Assembly: GCA_963971405.1 (NCBI GenBank)
Contig: OZ020488.1
Location: forward strand, 20,975,089-21,039,088
DNA from: Psococerastis gibbosa
Taxonomy: Eukaryota > Arthropoda > Insecta > Psocodea > Psocidae
Length of the DNA: 64,000 nt
Direction: 5' to 3'
Shown here one piece after another: positions 10,801 through 21,429 of the stretch (the stretch's first letter is position 1; each line of letters begins with the position of its first letter). Under the pieces are notes generated by a model, which made no database searches, had not been told where the DNA came from, and saw only the letters and a list, made by a program, of their open reading frames with translations. Position numbers and translations under genes: made by a program.

Positions 10801-11612
10801 TCGATCTCGAATGGTGTATTTACCTTATATAGTGCCTACGTGCTGTTTATCTAATCAGTATGTGCAATGAGGGGTGACTGGAGAGCCAATGAGCTTTATG
10901 CTTATGACATCTCAGTGATCACAAGGTTGGACAGTGGACACGGGTTGAGCAGAATAAACATAACCTATAAGCTATATTGCATGCAAGTACAAGTAGGAAA
11001 AGGGGCACTTTAAAAGGGGAACGTAGTGGGGCTGCTTCACATTTTTTTAAGACAATCGGAGGAGGAAACCCCTTACAGGTGTAAAAATCAACTACTACAT
11101 GAAACATTGCTCGTAGAGCTGTCAAAAATAATGAGTAGGGATACTTTACATTTTGATATACATTTTGATCCACATCACCCGCCCGGTGCGGTACATTTTG
11201 GTGATGAGGAATTTTGAGCTGTTGACTTCGGCTGCATTACATTTTTTTAGGCGGGGGGGCTGAGATTTTTTGGAGGTCATAGAATTTTTAAATGCAAGCC
11301 TACATCAAGTTACAAATCAAATGAAAGCTCTTTTCTAGTTCTTTCATTTGGTATATCTTTAATGAACATCATTTTGTTCAAAAACTGCAATTTAATGAAA
11401 TTTTAGGGCCGAGGAGACTACAGTTATTCTGAATATGAACGAAATGATACAAGTTTCCCCATCTACGAGGCAATACGAAGGTGCCTAGTGAACAGGTAGT
11501 GTTGAAGTCTTCTCGTATTACCTCTTGAAACTTAGAATATCAAGAGATACCATGCGCAATGAAATGAAATGATCTCTATTAACTTCTTCCTTATTCAACT
11601 GTATTCTCTGTG
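7870..11612. other. Long stretch without recognised genes
   Basis: No coding signal. Notable items: a GC-richer island at about 8080-8240 with short frames but no splice-site or domain support; G-runs at about 8874-8885 and 8967-8978; AT-rich CAAATATTCAA motifs at about 9990-10110. Confidence 0.35.
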
Positions 11613-11615
11613 TAA

Positions 11616-11754
11616 GGCGGGGATTCCACCAACGTCAATAGTGATAGTAAATGTTTTTTGACGTGGTAGCACACAATTTTAGACATACTAAAAATGTCTG
11701 CTACCACGTCAAAAAACATTTAATATCACTATTGACGTTGGTGGAATCCCCGCC
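11616..11754. mobile_element. Foldback MITE, arm type 2, TAA target duplication
   Basis: Ends GGCGGGGATTCCACC / GGTGGAATCCCCGCC with exact TAA flanks (11613-11615, 11755-11757). The arms read AACGTCAATAGTGATA, different from the 4522 type, yet the core GACGTGGTAGCA...TGCTACCACGTC is unchanged. Confidence 0.88.
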
Positions 11755-11839
11755 TAACCAGACGGTAAGAATTGGCAGCTTCAGAGGCGGTCCCAGACCT
11801 CATAAAAGGGAAAGGCACTTTTTAATTTTTTTTTTTTTG

Positions 11840-12362
11840 GAAAATAGGGCTGAAGCATTGGAGTTTTATCCATTTTCAGAGCAACAAGGGTTCTATATTA
11901 CAGGGAATTAATAAAATAGTGCACAAGGGGGGCTCGGGAGGCGTCCCCGGGAGAAAATTTTAGAAAAATAAGGCTGAAATATTAGGGTTTTACGCATTTT
12001 CAGAGCAATAAGGGGCCTAAAATACCGGAAATCAATAAAATTGTGCACAAGGGTGGCTCGGGGGTCTCCCCCGGGAGAAAATGTTAGAAACAAAAAAAAA
12101 TAGGACTGAAATATTGGGGTTTTACGCATTTTCATAGCAATATGGGTCCTAAATTACCAGGAATCAATAAAATTGTGCACAAGGGGGGCTCGGGGGTCTC
12201 CCATAGGGCTCAAATATTGGGGTTTTACGAATTTTCAGAGCAACAAGGTTTCTACATTACGGGGAATTAATTAAATTGTGCACTAGGGGGACTCGGGGGT
12301 CTCCCCCGGGAGAAAATAGGGCAGAAATAGTGGGGTTTTACGCATTTTGAGTGCAGTTGACA
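11840..12362 (+). repeat. Imperfect tandem repeat, about 100-130 bp unit, about five units
   Basis: Each unit has GGGTTTTACGCATTTTCAGA, a variable AT segment, AATTGTGCACAAGGGGG and CTCCCCCGGGAGAAAA. Related single pieces occur near 22025-22075, 31030-31200 and 59210-59360, so the unit is also dispersed. The repeated open frames on both strands are by-products of the periodicity. Confidence 0.75.
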
Positions 12363-12482
12363 CTTGTATTTTAGAGGCACAGAATATAACTGCCTTCCAA
12401 AGGGGGGGGGGGGGCAATTGCCCGCAGTGCCGGTCGCTGCGTCCGCCTTTGCAGCATACAGAATTTCTTTGGTTGAGCTTAT

Positions 12483-13325
12483 TGCTTTCCAATTTATACG
12501 TAGTATAAGGAAAGCTTTGTGATGGTCGAAATTTTCGATTCCGAGATTTCAACGGATTTACACGTTTTGAGGTCCCAGGAACCCAAAAAAGTGGTTTTTA
12601 CGAAATGTCTGTCTGTCTGTCTGTCGCTCTGTCGCTCTGTCGCTAGGTCTGTCTGTCTGTTCATCGATTTCCGGGCAAACTACTCGGTGGATTTGAATTA
12701 AATTTGGCATGTAGGTTCCAAAAATCATACCTCGCGACTTTTTTTTATTTTGGGCTAACTCAATTTGGGGGGGTTTTATTCTCAAAAAACTCCAAAAAAC
12801 GTCTAAAAAAATTATTTCTCAAAAACGGCCCCAACGATTTCTTTTAAATTCACATATATTGTAGTCGTTATTACTGTTAACAAAATGCAGGGAGTCGCTT
12901 GCCCCTTGATAGTTTGCTTCTGGGGGTAAAAAAATAAAAATAACTAAATTTTCATGAAAAATGATTAAAAAATAATTTTTCTGCGAAACTTTTCTATCGA
13001 TTATTTCTACCTTCAGGCATGTTTTAGGTGTTATATTGAGTAACGAAACCGGACAGGTTGCTTTCCCAAAAAACCATTTGGTTTTGTGCAAAAATTTTGT
13101 TTTTTGAAAAAATGATAGAAAATTCACGCTCAAACGCATTGCGTGCCCTGCCATCATTGCTGTGTGATGTGTTGGTCTGACCTATCTAGAAATTACCTCA
13201 CTTCCAGTGACGTCAGATGGGAAACCCCCCCCCCCCCCCGAAATATCGGAAATTTAACCATAGGAAAATTATTTACCATGAAATTATTCATTTTCTCTCT
13301 CTACTAATCGATAAATTGGAAAGCA
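12483..13325 (+). mobile_element. TGCTTTCC inverted-repeat element, copy 1 (843 bp)
   Basis: Starts TGCTTTCCAATTTAT and ends with its reverse complement ATAAATTGGAAAGCA. Shared internal blocks with copies at 50716, 60593 and 61359: GTATAAGGAAAGC, TTTCAACGGATTTA, AGGTCCCAGGAACC, TCATCGATTTCCGGGCAAAC, TTTTGGGCTAAC, GGGTCGCTTGCCCCTTG, ACCTCACTTCCAGTGACGTC and a C-run. No transposase frame. Similarity continues about 9 bases past the right end in several copies, so the true boundary may lie slightly outside. Confidence 0.8.
12606..12661 (+). repeat. TCTG microsatellite inside the TGCTTTCC element
   Basis: GTCT/GTCGCTCT units. The same position holds a similar run in the 60593 copy, while the 50716 and 61359 copies lack it. 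Confidence 0.85.
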
Positions 13326-13339
13326 TGTTCGAGTGAACT

Positions 13340-14772
13340 CGGACCGGTTCCTTGAGTTCTGAAATTCATGAAAATAAAAGTTTTCTAATGTATTTTTTTA
13401 AATAATAAAAATTCCAGTATGACTAAGCAATAAAGTGGTATAGGTCTGCTTCCCCATGGCCTATACAAACTACACTACTGTACAACCTTTTTTTTATAAT
13501 TTTGAACATACTTCTTGGCAGAGAAGGGGGGGGGGTGGGAAGCCAGGAACCATATAGGTTACGATCCAAGAAAGCTGATAGGTCAAACATCCGAAGTTGG
13601 TTTATAGGTCGTACATTTGTTATAATATATATAATTATAATTACCTTTCTTTTCACCATAAGATTCTTTACTGATGTACCTATATGAACATATACATGAC
13701 CTAGTATACCAAAAAAGCAGAAACTAGCCACTTGAGAGTAATCGCAACATTTTCTGAAAATTGTTCATTTCCAAAATGTTACCTACTTTAAAATTACTAT
13801 TTTTATTATTTTTTATCGTCTGCTATTTATTTATTGTTTCTCCTATGAGACTCCGCAATATATTAGGTAGTACAGTACGAAGTATGCTACGAAACTATGC
13901 TTAACTTGATAATTACGAAGGCTTTCACGACCAGAGTGACTTAATGAGTCAGTATAATCCGGGATGATAGGCTGTGGTCGTTCTGAAAGCGTACTTCGAA
14001 ACGTTTCGTCATCATCTGCGGTCGACATCTTCAGTGGAACTGCGTAAACTTCTAAGATTGTATCTCGGAGTCTCAGCATCGTCACATATACCTTATGCTT
14101 AACTTGTTGCTTACGAATAAAAAAAATTATAGCCATCCTTCCACTGTTATAAAACATTTATGAATTTATCTCATTTTTGTGGAGTTTGAAGTCTGCCTAC
14201 TGGTGTACTAGAAATTTGAATTAAGGTTCTATGCTGGGCAAAAACATACATATACCTCTACAATAAGTCCCTACAAAGCAATTTGTCATAAAGATGGACA
14301 CAATCAAGCCATGGACCCTAAACACATAGCCTACAGAAGCTTCATAGCCCATTAATCCTGTCCGGGTTGTACATAAACCTGAGTGCTTTTACTTTGCAGC
14401 TACGGCAGTAAACAACTTCCAGCAATTTAGCAATGACCATTTGAGATAAAAAATTGTAAACCTCTTTGGTTTCAACCTCGTAGACGCTGTATGTTAAAGT
14501 TTAAGTTAATTAATTTCCCTTTAATTCTGATATAACGCCATTTATTTTTTATTGTTGTTGTTATTATTATGGATTTTGATCGCAAAACATTCAGTCTGTA
14601 GAGCATTGGCAGAGTCTACAAGTATAATACGTTATGGCATAGTCGCATGGTGCAGGGCACATCTCTAAAAACCTAATTGGAAAGAATACAGTGTACATGC
14701 AACTTGTACTGTACTGTCAATTTTGTAAATTATATGCATGTACAGTATGTCGCGGGGTAACGATGTTAGACA
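13340..14772. other. No gene recognised (contains dispersed repeat E)
   Basis: AT-rich with a G-run at about 13526-13537. Apart from repeat E at 13925-14070, nothing recognised. Confidence 0.35.
13925..14070 (-). repeat. Dispersed repeat E, copy 2
   Basis: Minus strand reads GTTCCACTGAAGATGTCGAC, CGAAGTACGCTTTCAGAACG and CCACAGCCTATCATCCCGGA, matching 4365-4462. It keeps a continuous short frame (ETFRSTLSERPQPIIPDYTD) that looks coding-derived, but I cannot assign it to a family. Confidence 0.6.
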
Positions 14773-14774
14773 CA

Positions 14775-14839
<65 letters not shown>
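14773..14839 (+). repeat. (ATT)n microsatellite
   Basis: About twenty uninterrupted ATT units, directly followed by a LINE remnant on the same strand. Confidence 0.95.
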
Positions 14840-14840
<1 letters not shown>

Positions 14841-14844
14841 AACA

Positions 14845-15185
14845 ATTAAATTAGCGTACCACGCCCTGGTTGAATCCATTGTAAGCTACGGTATAACAGT
14901 AGAATACTTCAAAGATAGAAACACACATACACCTACAAACTAGAAATGATACAAAAGCGTATAATAAAAAACATGTTATCAAATAAAATCAACAAGAAAT
15001 ACAAAAAATACGAAGATAAATTCAAACACGTTAACATTCTGCCAATAACGAAACTATTCAAGTATAAATTAATAAGAGATAACTATTTTAAAAAAGAATA
15101 CCAAATAGATGATAAAGGGAAGTACAATACAAGAAACCCAAAAAAGCTTAATTTTGAGATGAAGCACTAATGGAGCAGTCGGCTG
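14845..15185 (+). pseudogene. C-terminal fragment of a LINE reverse transcriptase
   Basis: Frames in close succession read AYHALVESIVSYGITV (14852 onward) and, after a frame break near 14940, IQKRIIKNMLSNK, NILPITKLFKYKL, and YNTRNPKKLNFEMKH before a stop near 15169. The order (ALVESIxSYG, QKRxIK, INxLPxxxxY, NTRxxxxL) is the usual thumb and C-terminal tail of Jockey/CR1/I-type polymerases. The catalytic core is absent, so this is a 5'-truncated, dead copy. Its upstream end abuts the (ATT)n run. Confidence 0.7.
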
Positions 15186-15442
15186 GGGATTTAGATGAAA
15201 CTGTTACGATATGATCGAATAACAGCCAAGAAATACCACGTTTACATGTGGTCTTACTTATATGAATCACATTTGAATACAGGGACGCCGACTTTGGGGG
15301 GGGGGGCACGGTCCATCTTGCCCCCGCAGACTAGTTTCTGGGGGGGCAGCGCCCCCCCCCCCCCCAGAAACGAACAACTCTTAGTGCAGTTCATTTATTT
15401 ATATAGTTTCATGCGACCACGCGTAGACGCAGAGAGACTTAA

Positions 15443-15826
15443 GGCGCCCATTCCATTGACCGGCTAGGGCTATTTCCAAAAACAGTGACGTGGTAGCATA
15501 CATTCAAGACTTAGGTTGCGTTTCCACCGATCTCGCATTGCAGAATGTAAATGACATTGACGGAAATTAGATTTTTTCTTTTTATAGAAATCTATTAAAA
15601 TGTTTGTACTTAACATATCCCATGACGCCATTTTTTAATTTTAGTTTGTTTGTTTGTGATTTTACTGTATGATCATTGATCAATTTTAACTATGGCATAG
15701 AGGAAAATAAACATTTCCGTCAATTCTGCAACGCGAGTTCGGTGGAAACGCCACCTAAGTCATGAATGTCTGCTACCACGTCACCGTTTTTTGGAAATAG
15801 CCCTAGCCGGTTAATAGAATGGGCAC
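15443..15826. mobile_element. Composite foldback MITE, outer element (copy in hAT)
   Basis: Outer arms GGCGCCCATTCCATTGACCG and CTAGGGCTATTTCCAAAAAC lead to the core GTGACGTGGTAGCA, mirrored by TGCTACCACGTCACCG and TAGCCCTAGCCGG on the right. The right tip is decayed (GGGCAC, then TTAA). Same outer arms as 43470-43853. Confidence 0.85.
15514..15755. mobile_element. Inner foldback MITE at the centre of the 15443-15826 element
   Basis: Ends GGTTGCGTTTCCACCGA / TCGGTGGAAACGCCACC. The internal sequence includes ATAGAAATCTATTAAAATG, TATCCCATGACGCCATTTTT and ATGATCATTGATCAATTTTA, nearly the same as in 43541-43782. Flanks CAAGACTTA and TAAGTCATG are mirror images: the insertion point is the centre of the outer palindrome. 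Confidence 0.85.
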
Positions 15827-16065
15827 TTAATACCATGGCAATCATGAGCATTCACAATGAAGAGGCACAAAACCTTGATGTAAAGGCTTTAGTCAATAAG
15901 TTTGTATAGTAAGAGCGATACGAGTGTAAATCGGTCAACGTTTTCTGCATTATAGTTATTTTGAGTAACCATTTACCAATGCATTTTCTTAATACTTTCC
16001 GTACCGGCCCAATTCTTGCCCCCCCCCCCCCGAATTTTAAAAACTCGGCGTCCCTGTTTGAATAT

Positions 16066-16850
16066 ATGCTCGCAGGTTGATCTATACTAATAATATCTTT
16101 GTATCTACGTACGTAAGACATTTCGGGTCTTCATAGAGCTCAACTGAAATGTCAGAGGCCAGAGAAATATTGAGGAGTTGTGCGCTTAATCTTCGTTAAA
16201 AGATGGAAATGTAATTGTCATTCGTCAAAGCAGAAAAATGGGGAGGCTGTCGGGTGAAGTCCCAATCCACGATGGTAATATTGAGGGGACAAAATGCTCA
16301 AAAGCCAGCGGATCATTCAATCATAAGGGGATCTAGGACATTTGGGGGGGGGGGGGGGTAAGGGAAATTTTGCTGATGGTACACCTGCGTCTGCATTCTC
16401 TATGGTGTTGGGTTTGGGGTGGCGGAGGCCAGTGCAGTGTCTCTGCAGTCAGATTGAGACGATTATAATTTCAATTTTGCCAACTTTTACAACTTTGCAA
16501 CTAAATAATTTGTTTCTTACTATTTGATATATTTTGTCATGAAAGCCCACTCGATTTGGTGCTTGATCAAAAACTATCGGTTCGAATGGTGCGAAAACGG
16601 AAGCTAATCTTACATGGCTTCGGCCTAATGGCATTTTGTACATTAAAGTACCTAAATAGTGACTCATAATTAAGCTACACCTCTATTTTTCTAATATTAC
16701 AGTGATGTAGAAAATGATCTTTTGAAGGTATGATATTTCTAAAATAGCAGAATGTGATCACCAAAATCCAAAATGTGACTTTAAAGTGAACATTGGATGG
16801 GAGTAGTTCTAGTGGCACCATATAGTTTTATACGGAAAATGACTTGACTT
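16066..16850. other. No gene recognised
   Basis: Contains a G-run at about 16345-16358; otherwise unremarkable, with stops in all frames. Confidence 0.35.
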
Positions 16851-16935
16851 TGGAAATCAGCGAAGTGGTGGGGGGTTTGAACCCCTGCTTGAAGGGGTAA
16901 GGACCAATCTGGCGGCCCCTGGGTGGTCCTATGAC

Positions 16936-17126
16936 ATGCTACCGGACTCTGGAGACAGTCTCAACAGTGAACTGGGCTTGCTGGAAGAAGAGAGAAGGGG
17001 ATTGATGGTGCGGGTCCAGCTGCCATGCGGGGACGATACGGAGGGTGCAAAACCGACAAAGAGGCGCTCCAGAAGTATGAGTGCCTGGAGTATCAGCAGT
17101 CGAGCAAGTGCCAGATTTGAAGACAG
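16936..17126 (+). CDS. Candidate host-gene exon ending in a consensus splice donor
   Basis: A GC-richer open stretch encodes MLPDSGDSLNSELGLLEEER... and ends with a basic, serine-rich part (TKRRSRSMSAWSISSRASAR) followed by FED. It terminates exactly at CAG|GTAAGT (donor at 17127), a full consensus 5' splice site, and the frame hits a stop two bases into the intron, as expected of a real exon end. The frame stays open upstream to at least 16850, so the exon may begin earlier; AATCAG at 16855-16860 is a weak acceptor candidate. Not matched to any repeat in the window. Basic/serine-rich composition suggests a regulated cytoplasmic or membrane-tail region, but I do not recognise the protein. No partner exon was identified. 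Confidence 0.5.
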
Positions 17127-17132
17127 GTAAGT

Positions 17133-17875
17133 TATAAAATAGGGCCTCATTATTAATATTACAATTTTATTAGTTCTTTAAGTTCATGGAAAATATTTAT
17201 AAACCGTTTCATCCAAACCAATTTGTAAGTTCAATATAATGGTTACTGAGCATTCTAGTCATCTAGTGATTTCATCAGTATAGGTTACATTTCGGTCGCC
17301 TCGATTTTCCTATCCTACAGCATTGAATTGGCCGATGGGACGATTGCACAGACTAGAATGGGCAGACCAATAATATAATATGACACAATAACAATTGCAC
17401 GTAAAACAATGTATTTGACTATGGCTTACCCATAATTCATCAAAAATTATTTTCTCTTCAAAATCAAAACTTTGCATGAGAAAGAAACCTGTTCGGTTTC
17501 GATACTTTATTTAGCACGCACCTAAAACATACTTGAAGTTAAGAAGCATCGATTAAATGGTTCATACAAAAATTATTTTTACAAGATACATACTAGTATA
17601 TAAATATACATACAATATAATGTATAACAATATAATATATAAGTATATAATATAGATAATATAATATATAATATAAAATAAATAGACACACAATACATTT
17701 TTCATGAGAATTAAGCCTTTTTTACTTATTTTTTCTTGTGTTTCTTTTTACATAATTGATAACGCCTTAAATAAATGGGAGACCTTTATTAAAACAAATG
17801 TTGGAGCCGTTTTTTATTTAAAAAAAATATTTAACCGTTTTTTGACGTTTTGGGGTTAAAACTTTGTATGTTGTT
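17133..17875. other. AT-rich stretch, possible intron
   Basis: Includes a long TATAATATA-rich low-complexity run at about 17580-17690. No exon recognised. Confidence 0.4.
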
Positions 17876-18117
17876 TTTAATTTCATTTCATTTCATTCAT
17901 AAACCCACCGAAATTGAGTTAGCCCAAAACTGAAGAAATGGTCCCTACATACCGAATTTGGCGGAAATTCATCGAGGGGTCTGTTCCCAAATCAACAGAC
18001 ATATCAGCCAGAGCTACAGACAAAAATCACTTTTTTGGAACCCTGAGACCTCATAACCTAGAAATCGAAAATTTTGCCCATCTCATTAAGCTTATACTTA
18101 GTAGATATGTAAATTAA
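17876..18117 (-). mobile_element. Diverged partial copy of the TGCTTTCC element
   Basis: The minus strand has ACTAAGTATAAGCTTAATGA, CAAAATTTTCGATTTCTAGG, a GGTTCC/AAAAAAGTGATTTTTG block and TTTTGGGCTAACTCAATTTC in the same order as the 5' half of the copy at 12483. Ends are eroded. Confidence 0.6.
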
Positions 18118-18119
18118 TG

Positions 18120-20405
18120 CAGTAACCTATACCGAACCAAATAGCGTATATATAGGTATATATCATCTATTTGGCATTATCATTTATTTAGCGTGACATT
18201 ATTTTTTAATAACAATTGTAGTGTTCATATCACATCCTGGAGTAATATTCAAATCACTCCCCCACGGAAATACGCTGAGTTCCAAAACGATTTCCTATCA
18301 GTTCACACATTTTCCGGCAGGAGGCCACTGCGTCTCTATTCCTGTTATAGTTTCACGCTTTTCCGTCAGGCATTCATATAAACCACGCACAGATTGAGCT
18401 CATAGGACTTCCTTTATCTTGACCCGGGAAGATATTTTATATATCTTGAAAACATATAACCCCATACCTTTTTTGAATGAAGCAAGCTGACCTGACGCAA
18501 TTGGTCGATTAGCTCCCGAGCAACGCATTTTCCTGGAAGTCTCCCTCATGTTGCCCTTAGGCATTAATTGGCAAGTATTCCAGTACGTGATTTCGACATT
18601 ATTATTCAGTTTAGGATCTATGATATTATGTTTGTCACATTCGAATAACAGATGGGGGCAGAAAATACAAATACGGGATCTTAATACCTACATAACAAAA
18701 TATGAATACCCAAACCGTCTGTAAACATTTATCAATAGTAGAAATATTAGATGACTGTATCGCCCTTTGTTTACATACGTCTGGTGTTTTCATATTTTAG
18801 TCGGAAATTCACCACAAAAGTCTACTGACCAATAGGTGATTTAATGCACTTACTGCATACCTATGACAAAATGTAATTTACATTTAAATAACCGAGGAAA
18901 ATAGATCTTAGCTGGACTGGAAGCCAATACTTTGCCTTACCGGAAAAACGTGCTCAATTCATTGACCACAATTCAATCACTCACTTATAGTATAAAACAT
19001 ATTCTGATTTCTTGGTTACCGCTGTTCTTGCCATGGAGTATCGTAAACTTCATCCCCTAATGAAATGTTTTTTTTCTTGGAATTAGGAGTTCAAAGTTGC
19101 AACACAGAAGAATTTTCATTTTACTCCTACTTTCCTCTGGAATTTTCCACGAATTCTGCATAAACTTCTGTGTAAACTTCTGGAACTTTTCCTCTTGTTG
19201 AAGTTTCGTACCAAAACGAATTTAATTGGGGTCTGTATGATTATTGTTAATCTGATTTTGAGAGTAAATTAGAAAGGTTATATACTTATATTAAGGTTTA
19301 AGCCAGAAATACCGGGTCTGGTGACAACATTAACAGTATATAGAAGTAAGATCTGAACTTTAACAATAGGGGCTCTATATGAACTACCGACGTCACGATT
19401 CCTATTAAATCCTTCCTATTTCCCAACATATTACACAACTACTAAGAGAGCTTGCCGTACATGTACAGTAGCAGTTAAACTAAAAGGTCCTGCCTAGGAA
19501 GTCATTTTAGCTATTTATTATATAAATATTAATAATTTGCATTTGTTGTTAGCAGTACGTACAGTATACGTAGGCTGCCACAAGTAATAAGGCGTAATTG
19601 AAAATAAATCCGTTGTTCTGGGGCTGTGAGTAACAATACAATTTCAACCGAAGAGTACCGGGCTATATTTATATTTTATATCTGGACTTAAACTCCTTAT
19701 GGGCTACCGACTTCACGAATCCAGTTGAATGTTGCCTATTCCCCAAAATAGACAATTTACAAAACTGCTTACCGTATTGTGTATCAGTGTATGTGTCTTT
19801 CGTAGTACCGTACGTAGGTACTGTCCCGAAGAATAAGATTTAAAAATAAAACGGGGTTCTGACTTTCTGAGACAAATATGGCGTACCAGCCGGCCACCAC
19901 ATCTTATACAATGTAGCCTACTGTAGATTGTATTGTAAAAGTATGTAATTATGTATTAAGAAATTGTATTATTTGTATTAAGAAATCATTACTGATAAAG
20001 TATGATATAATGTTGTAAAAATCTGAAGGAACACGGAAAGTTGTTGACAAATGAAATCCAAGTGATGTTATAACTGTCACGTTGTCGCAAATAGTTACAA
20101 TTTATTGAGCCAATTCAATTATTCCAACTAATACTAAAAAATATAAAAAACGGTGGTGAACCGCATAAATTCTTTCTCTGTTTTATGCAGAACGCTTTAT
20201 TAAAATATGGTATATCGTCGCATTTAACACTTGAAAGTTATAGGACGACCCACTACCTACAGAAATTATCCCATTGTTAGGTATACTGATGTGTTAACAA
20301 ATGTAGGCCCAATTTGGAGTCGATGAACCTTTAGTTTATATATTGCATATATGCATGGTCTATTCCTGATAACGTAAAATTATATTATTTATTGTTTTGG
20401 TTTAG
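18120..20405. other. No gene recognised (contains diverged direct repeat)
   Basis: Stops in all frames. See the separate entry for 19300-19865. Confidence 0.35.
19300..19865 (+). repeat. Diverged direct duplication, about 300-bp period
   Basis: Two successive copies share, in order, ACCGGGTCTG / ACCGGGCTAT, CTACCGACGTCACGATTCC / CTACCGACTTCACGAATCC, CCTATTTCCCAA / CCTATTCCCCAA and an AATAAGGCG/AATAAGATT...GTTCTG block. Heavily diverged; class unknown. Confidence 0.5.
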
Positions 20406-20406
20406 G

Positions 20407-20599
20407 TAAATAAATAATGACTTTTTGTTCTATTACTGAACCAACCTAGCGGAGTTAGGGCAATAAAGCTAGGAAAGCCCGAGACCCCCTACTTTACATG
20501 CCCTCCGAAGCATGGCCAGAAAATGTAGCTAGTGTAGGACTCGAACCATCAACCTTTCGGGTGAAAGTCAGAGTCCGTTCCACTATGCTACATGTCCCA
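20407..20599 (-). repeat. tRNA-derived SINE A, copy 2
   Basis: Reverse complement of the 4723 family: tail AAATAAATAATGACTTTTTG, AACCTAGCGGAGTTAGGG, CCTCCGAAGCATGGCC, and the tRNA-like head GGGTGAAAGTCAGAGTCCG ... CTACATGTCC. Confidence 0.85.
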
Positions 20600-20804
20600 C
20601 AAGTGCAACGTGTGAGAACCGTATACAGAGGTTGGCTCCGATGAGGACACCCCCCTCCCCTAAATTAAATTTCACCATTTTTTTTTTAGAAAGTGTTGGG
20701 TGAGGCTTATGAAAATGTTCCTTCGCCCGTTTTTTCCTTTGGTAAGGTCTGTGAAATAATCATGTTCTAAAATAATTCCTGTTATCGTATTCTACTTGAG
20801 TGTA

Positions 20805-20875
20805 TGAGAGGGCTTTATAACCCTAACTCCGCTAGGTTGGCTTAGTAATAGAAACAACAAAAAGTCCTTATTGAA
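20805..20875 (+). repeat. SINE A, 3' fragment
   Basis: Only the tail part is present: GAGGGCTTTATAACCCTAAC, TCCGCTAGGTTGGCTTAGTA, AAAAAGTCCTTATT. It lies about 200 bp from copy 2 in the opposite direction. Confidence 0.75.
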
Positions 20876-21107
20876 TTGAATTGAAAACGACTTTATTGAA
20901 TAAAAACAAAACAAAAGGGGAACAATAAGACTATATAGTCTTCTTTTTTATTTTTTTATTTATCCTGCTTCTAGGTGGTCAGTTTTCAGTTGAAGATATA
21001 CTGCTGTTTTGGTTGGGTAACAAGCAACAGAGACGATTTGAAAGTATTATTCTACCTTATAATAGATTCAGAATACGCAACGGCTCACCGCGTTTTATCG
21101 CAACCTA

Positions 21108-21243
21108 AAAGGCGTTTTCTACGCAGCGATCCCACTCTGCGCAGAGTCTGCTTGAGAACACTGAGCCCACGCTGATGCTTATGCTCTGATCCGATGATGG
21201 ATCTCCCTTCTCCCAACGGGATAGCTACGTAGAAAACGCCTTT
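21108..21243. mobile_element. Short inverted-repeat element, 136 bp
   Basis: Perfect 16-bp terminal inverted repeat AAAGGCGTTTTCTACG (21108-21123) / CGTAGAAAACGCCTTT (21228-21243), with smaller palindromes inside (CTCTGCGCAGAG). No second copy seen here. Confidence 0.6.
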
Positions 21244-21263
21244 GTGCATCGAGCCAAAATTTG

Positions 21264-21420
21264 TCAATCTGGGTGGACCCCCCCCCCCCCCGAAAGAAAT
21301 TTTTGTATGTACATACACCTGTATGGTTTGAAGAATTTATCCATTAATTCATTAATAAATTAGGTACGTAAAAAAATTTGGAACCCCCCCCCCTGAAATC
21401 AAAACCTGAACACAGCCTTG
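21264..21420 (+). mobile_element. 3' part of hAT-like MITE (family of 34794-35021)
   Basis: Shares CCTGTATGGTTTGAA, TTATCCATTAATTCATTAAT, AAATT...GTAAAAAAATTTG, a C-run and GAAATCAAAACCTG...CAGCCTTG with 34920-35020. The 5' half is missing. Confidence 0.7.
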
Positions 21421-21429
21421 GCACTGTAC

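Larger units (their letters stand above)
15280..16056. mobile_element. Non-autonomous hAT element with 8-bp target duplication
   Basis: Ends CAGGGACGCCGACTTT and AAAAACTCGGCGTCCCTG; the 12-bp tip CAGGGACGCCGA is a perfect inverted repeat. It is flanked by the exact 8-bp duplication TTTGAATA (15272-15279 and 16057-16064). Eight-base duplications and CAGGG tips are diagnostic of hAT transposition. Just inside each tip lies a long G or C run. It carries the foldback composite at 15443-15826 and no transposase frame. Confidence 0.9.

Noticed and set aside
11840-12362. CRISPR-like array
   Set aside because: Units of 100-130 bp are imperfect, there are no short identical direct repeats with unique spacers, and the setting is eukaryotic.
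12606-12661. Possible coding repeat (cysteine/leucine/serine-rich)
   Set aside because: A TCTG microsatellite inside a non-coding transposable element.
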